Assembly: GCF_041381155.1 (NCBI RefSeq)
Contig: NC_091135.1
Span: 7,555,620-7,619,619, forward strand
Length of the DNA: 64,000 nt
Origin: Argopecten irradians
Taxonomy: Eukaryota; Mollusca; Bivalvia; Pectinida; Pectinidae
Direction of reading: 5' to 3'
Positions within the stretch are counted from its first letter, which is position 1. Each line of letters starts with the position of its first letter. The notes under the pieces are model-generated. The model worked only from the letters and a program-made list of their open reading frames with translations. It did no database searches and had not been told where the DNA came from. The position numbers and the translations under genes are program-made. Positions 60,960 through 64,000 of this stretch are shown piece by piece.

Positions 60960-62340
60960 CTTGGTTAATGGTTAAATTTATTAATATTGGTCAAACTCAT
61001 CAGTGTCTGGAGGTACTTTGTTACCAGCAGATACATATTGCATGTATGTTCCTAAAGGGGAAGGGCGTCGTACAAGGGGATGTTATAACCGCACCAGTCT
61101 TTGTTGTATTGGGGCTTATGGGGAGGACCATTTCTGTTTAATTGATTTATTGCAATAATGATATAATTGTCTTGAGATCAAATCTTCAACAGTTGTGATT
61201 TCTAAACTGGGATCTCTTTGTAGGGATGTAATTAAAGATTGTTTTATGTTCTGACAAAAGTACTTGCTGTCCAATGTATAAACAGAAGAAAGATATATGC
61301 TTTGATAGGTTGTAGTTTTTTACCCGGTTTGATGTTAGACAGAATTATGTGTTAAATGAGAATTGAATTGCCAAAGTTGTATATCATATTTATTTTAATG
61401 GAATTTCCAATTTCTCTATTTCCATCTTTTCCATCACTGCCCAACACATCATTTTCTGTATGCCTTGAATTATTCTTGAAATAAAGTCACTTAAGTGGGA
61501 AATGGGTGGACTGCTCCCTTTCCTATTTTAACCTTTTAACACCTTTAAAATTGCTGAACATGAATCAAATTTTAATCCAAATAGGGTTGAATGTATTCTA
61601 GCTCCTTTTCCTGGTTATTTCAGTGAGATATCAATATACACTGGTGAGAGTTAAGCTAGCACAAGGAGACAAATTATATTATTGCCTCCCCAATACAATA
61701 ACTTCCTACGTATATACATCTTATACATAGCATGCTGTTTTCTATGATATAATCAATTGCCTAGACACACAGCCAAATATAATAAAATTAGAACCTATAA
61801 TTTTAATAAGGATGTAAAAATTAATAGCCAGTAAACTTACCATCAGTCTATTGATTTTAATCATTCACCCCTGAAAATTCATAATGGAATGGTCTAGTCT
61901 TTGATTTAGAAGAGTCTAAATGTGTCTTCAGAGCTGAGCCAGGTAAAGATGGTTTGGTGGTTATACACTACATAGCAGTGTTTCTATATTTCATATAAGC
62001 TATATATTCTCCTTTGGGCAATGTTTTGTTCAATACTGCATGCATGAAATTTCTTGACTTACTGTATTTTTGCTGTCGATGATATAAGAAAATGAGGAGT
62101 GTCCTTTGATACCATACAAGGGGCCAAGTTTTTTTTAATTTATTTATTTTTTATTTATTTCACTAAGAAACAGTTGTGATGACTGTTGCAAGTTCAACTG
62201 TAGCTGCTTATTTGTGGGACATGAATATGGCCATTAATATTGTTCTGTGAAATAATAGAAAATGAAGAAAAAAAAAGATAAATGCTCATATAGCTAGATA
62301 ATCAAACTTTGTAAGCTAAAATTTAATTTTTCATTTTTGT
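60960..62340. other. 3' UTR remainder and intergenic DNA
   Basis: Beyond the likely MINDY3 poly(A) signal near 61479 I see only AT-rich DNA with no coding exon or bounded repeat. Confidence 0.4.
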
Positions 62341-62351
62341 TGTTTAAAGTT

Positions 62352-62545
62352 TTTGACTCAAGAAAATAAATTACCACACAGTAAAGTGGCAGTGTTAAGA
62401 TGCCGACATATACAAGCCCTCACTCTGGGTGCGGTTCGAATCATGTGGGCAGTTGCATACTGACAGTTTTTTACTCGGCTTTTTGACTCAAGGCAGTCTA
62501 ATACCCGTGTTAATTTGACTCAAGAAAACCAATTACCACACAGTA
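62352..62545 (+). mobile_element. SINE head fragment between 32-bp direct repeats
   Basis: TTTGACTCAAGAAAA..ATTACCACACAGTA occurs at 62352-62383 and 62514-62545 with two differences. Between them are AAGTGGCAGTGTTAAGATGC and GTGCGGTTCGAATCATGTGG, the A-box and B-box parts of the tRNA-like head of the 49445 family. The core and tail are missing. Confidence 0.65.
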
Positions 62546-63180
62546 TTTAGATAAAGATATTGACAAATTTACCGATACACATGTTAGGTGTGCTTTGACC
62601 AAGCATGACAATTGTCAAGTTGTTTGTTAAGTCGTTAATTGAAACTTTTCTTAAAGAAAAAGATATTACCAAAAACATAAGTAAGCCTTCGTGCATGGTT
62701 CTTATTTTAATTATTTTGATTTTTTTTACATCCATGTTACTCAATAAATTATGAGATTTTCTTTATAAGAAAAATGCGTTTTATTTCAATTTTGAAACAC
62801 TAAACCTCATACATCAAACCTGAAACTGATTAAAGAGGGACAGCAAAATATATTTGTATGAACTCCTAAAAAGTACCAGAAAAGTGCAATGTAAACCGTG
62901 TGACCAGAAGAAGCAAACAAAACCACTACAATGGCATATGACAGAGAAAGGGCCCAGTCAGGCAGATACTTGTTCTGGGCGACTGTTGGGATTTCGAAAC
63001 AATGGAGGCAAAAGTAAACAATATTAAAATAATCAGCAAAGACGATTTTGAAAGGAAAATAAACAAAACTTAAATAGAAGACAATTGTATGAAAATTGGG
63101 AAGGCAAAGATTAAGGCGAAAATGGGTAAAATATTAAGGATATTGACTCGTGAGGAGTGAAGACAACTAGTTCAGAGGCA

Positions 63181-63745
63181 ATTTCATGCAATGGAAAGAC
63201 AGACACGATCAGTTAGCGCTGCGAAAAATGTTTCCAAGGAAGTTACTAAATTAGGAATAAACTCATCTTTGGTGACTGAGAGGCTACCATTCCATTCTAC
63301 GACGTACAGTATTGCCGACTCCATCCAACTTGGCAACGTTAGGGATGAATTAGTGCATACCCATTCTCTTTGCTCAGTAGCTCTAGCAGAAGTAAGGTAC
63401 ACCTGGTCTCACGGCAATGCACCGTAGTTTCAGACGACCATGAAAAGCAAAAGAAGGAACCCATTTCATGCAATCGAAGAACATCCAAGATCAGTTAGAG
63501 CTGCGAGCATGTTTTCAAGGAAGTTGCTTAATTGGGAATAAGCTCGTCTTTGGTGCCTTAGATGTTACAATTCCAGCTGAAGTCTGTCTACGACGCACAG
63601 TATTGCTGACTCCATCTAACTTGGCAACGTTAGGGATGAATTAGAGTAACCCTTTCTCCTTGCTCAGTGGCTCTAGCAGAAGGAAGGTACACCTGGTCTC
63701 ACGACATTGCTCTGTAGTTTCAGAAAACCATGAAAAGCAATAGAT
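63181..63745. repeat. Tandem duplication, about 282-bp unit, two diverged copies
   Basis: Copies start at 63181 and 63463 with ATTTCATGCAAT. They share GCAACGTTAGGGATGAATTA, GGTACACCTGGTCTCACG and GACCATGAAAAGCAA. The 72-78-codon frames in the first copy on both strands are not preserved in the second, so coding is unlikely. Confidence 0.9.
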
Positions 63746-64000
63746 GGAAACCCATACGACTTGAATATCAGTTACGGCCGGAGAGCAGTGAGGTAAATGC
63801 AGTGGAATACTGGCTAAAGCAAGATATTGGCAGTTGGAGCAAATTAAAATATATACACTGTTTCTCCCTCTTGGATCCACCTGATGACAGGACATGATCA
63901 ACACCATCCAAAATGTAAAGGTAGTTAATGTGAAATGTGATTACTTTAGAAAGTTTACTATTTCACTAAATCAAAGGCAATATATCGTCTTTCGGTCTTT

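Overview
The window is eukaryotic nuclear DNA from an animal, AT-rich, with short exons split by GT..AG introns and a heavy load of small repeats. Gene content is metazoan: MINDY3, LCMT2/TYW4, an HNK-1-type carbohydrate sulfotransferase and a class A GPCR. The SINE-like repeats, with an AACGTCCTATTAACAGC tail and a TGACTGCTGGTC core, suggest a marine mollusc, probably a bivalve. That taxonomic call is inference.

Layout. (1) 1.1-26.5 kb, minus strand: one long gene of 24 proposed exons (691 codons in frame) for a coiled-coil, proline-rich protein resembling vertebrate C10orf67. A complete three-exon sulfotransferase gene (5.4-10.2 kb, plus strand) lies inside one of its introns, and a 47-bp minisatellite of about 40 units abuts that gene's second exon. 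(2) 27.2-31.1 kb, plus strand: a decayed non-LTR retrotransposon, preceded by the 3' end of a second copy and broken by two cleanly resolvable insertions. (3) 31.1-42.5 kb: MITEs and foldback elements around an intronless GPCR (35.07-36.13 kb, minus). (4) 42.5-53.3 kb, minus: LCMT2/TYW4 in 15 exons (850 codons), with four minisatellites in its introns. (5) 53.5-60.6 kb, plus: MINDY3 in 12 exons (452 codons), head-to-head with LCMT2 across 248 bp. (6) 60.6-64 kb: a MITE in the MINDY3 3' UTR, SINE debris and a 282-bp tandem duplication.

The genes do not form one pathway: wybutosine tRNA modification, Lys48-ubiquitin trimming, glycan sulfation, peptide sensing and an uncharacterised coiled-coil protein. 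The most unusual features are repeats. A 425-bp TRIM-like retroelement in MINDY3 intron 2 has a tRNA-like Pol III promoter inside each LTR. Three tandem arrays each begin at a functional exon edge: a splice acceptor, a splice donor and a stop codon. In the GPCR, the stop codon itself appears to come from an out-of-frame tandem duplication of the TM7 region. All repeat boundaries, target duplications and exon joins were read by eye; no search or alignment program was used.
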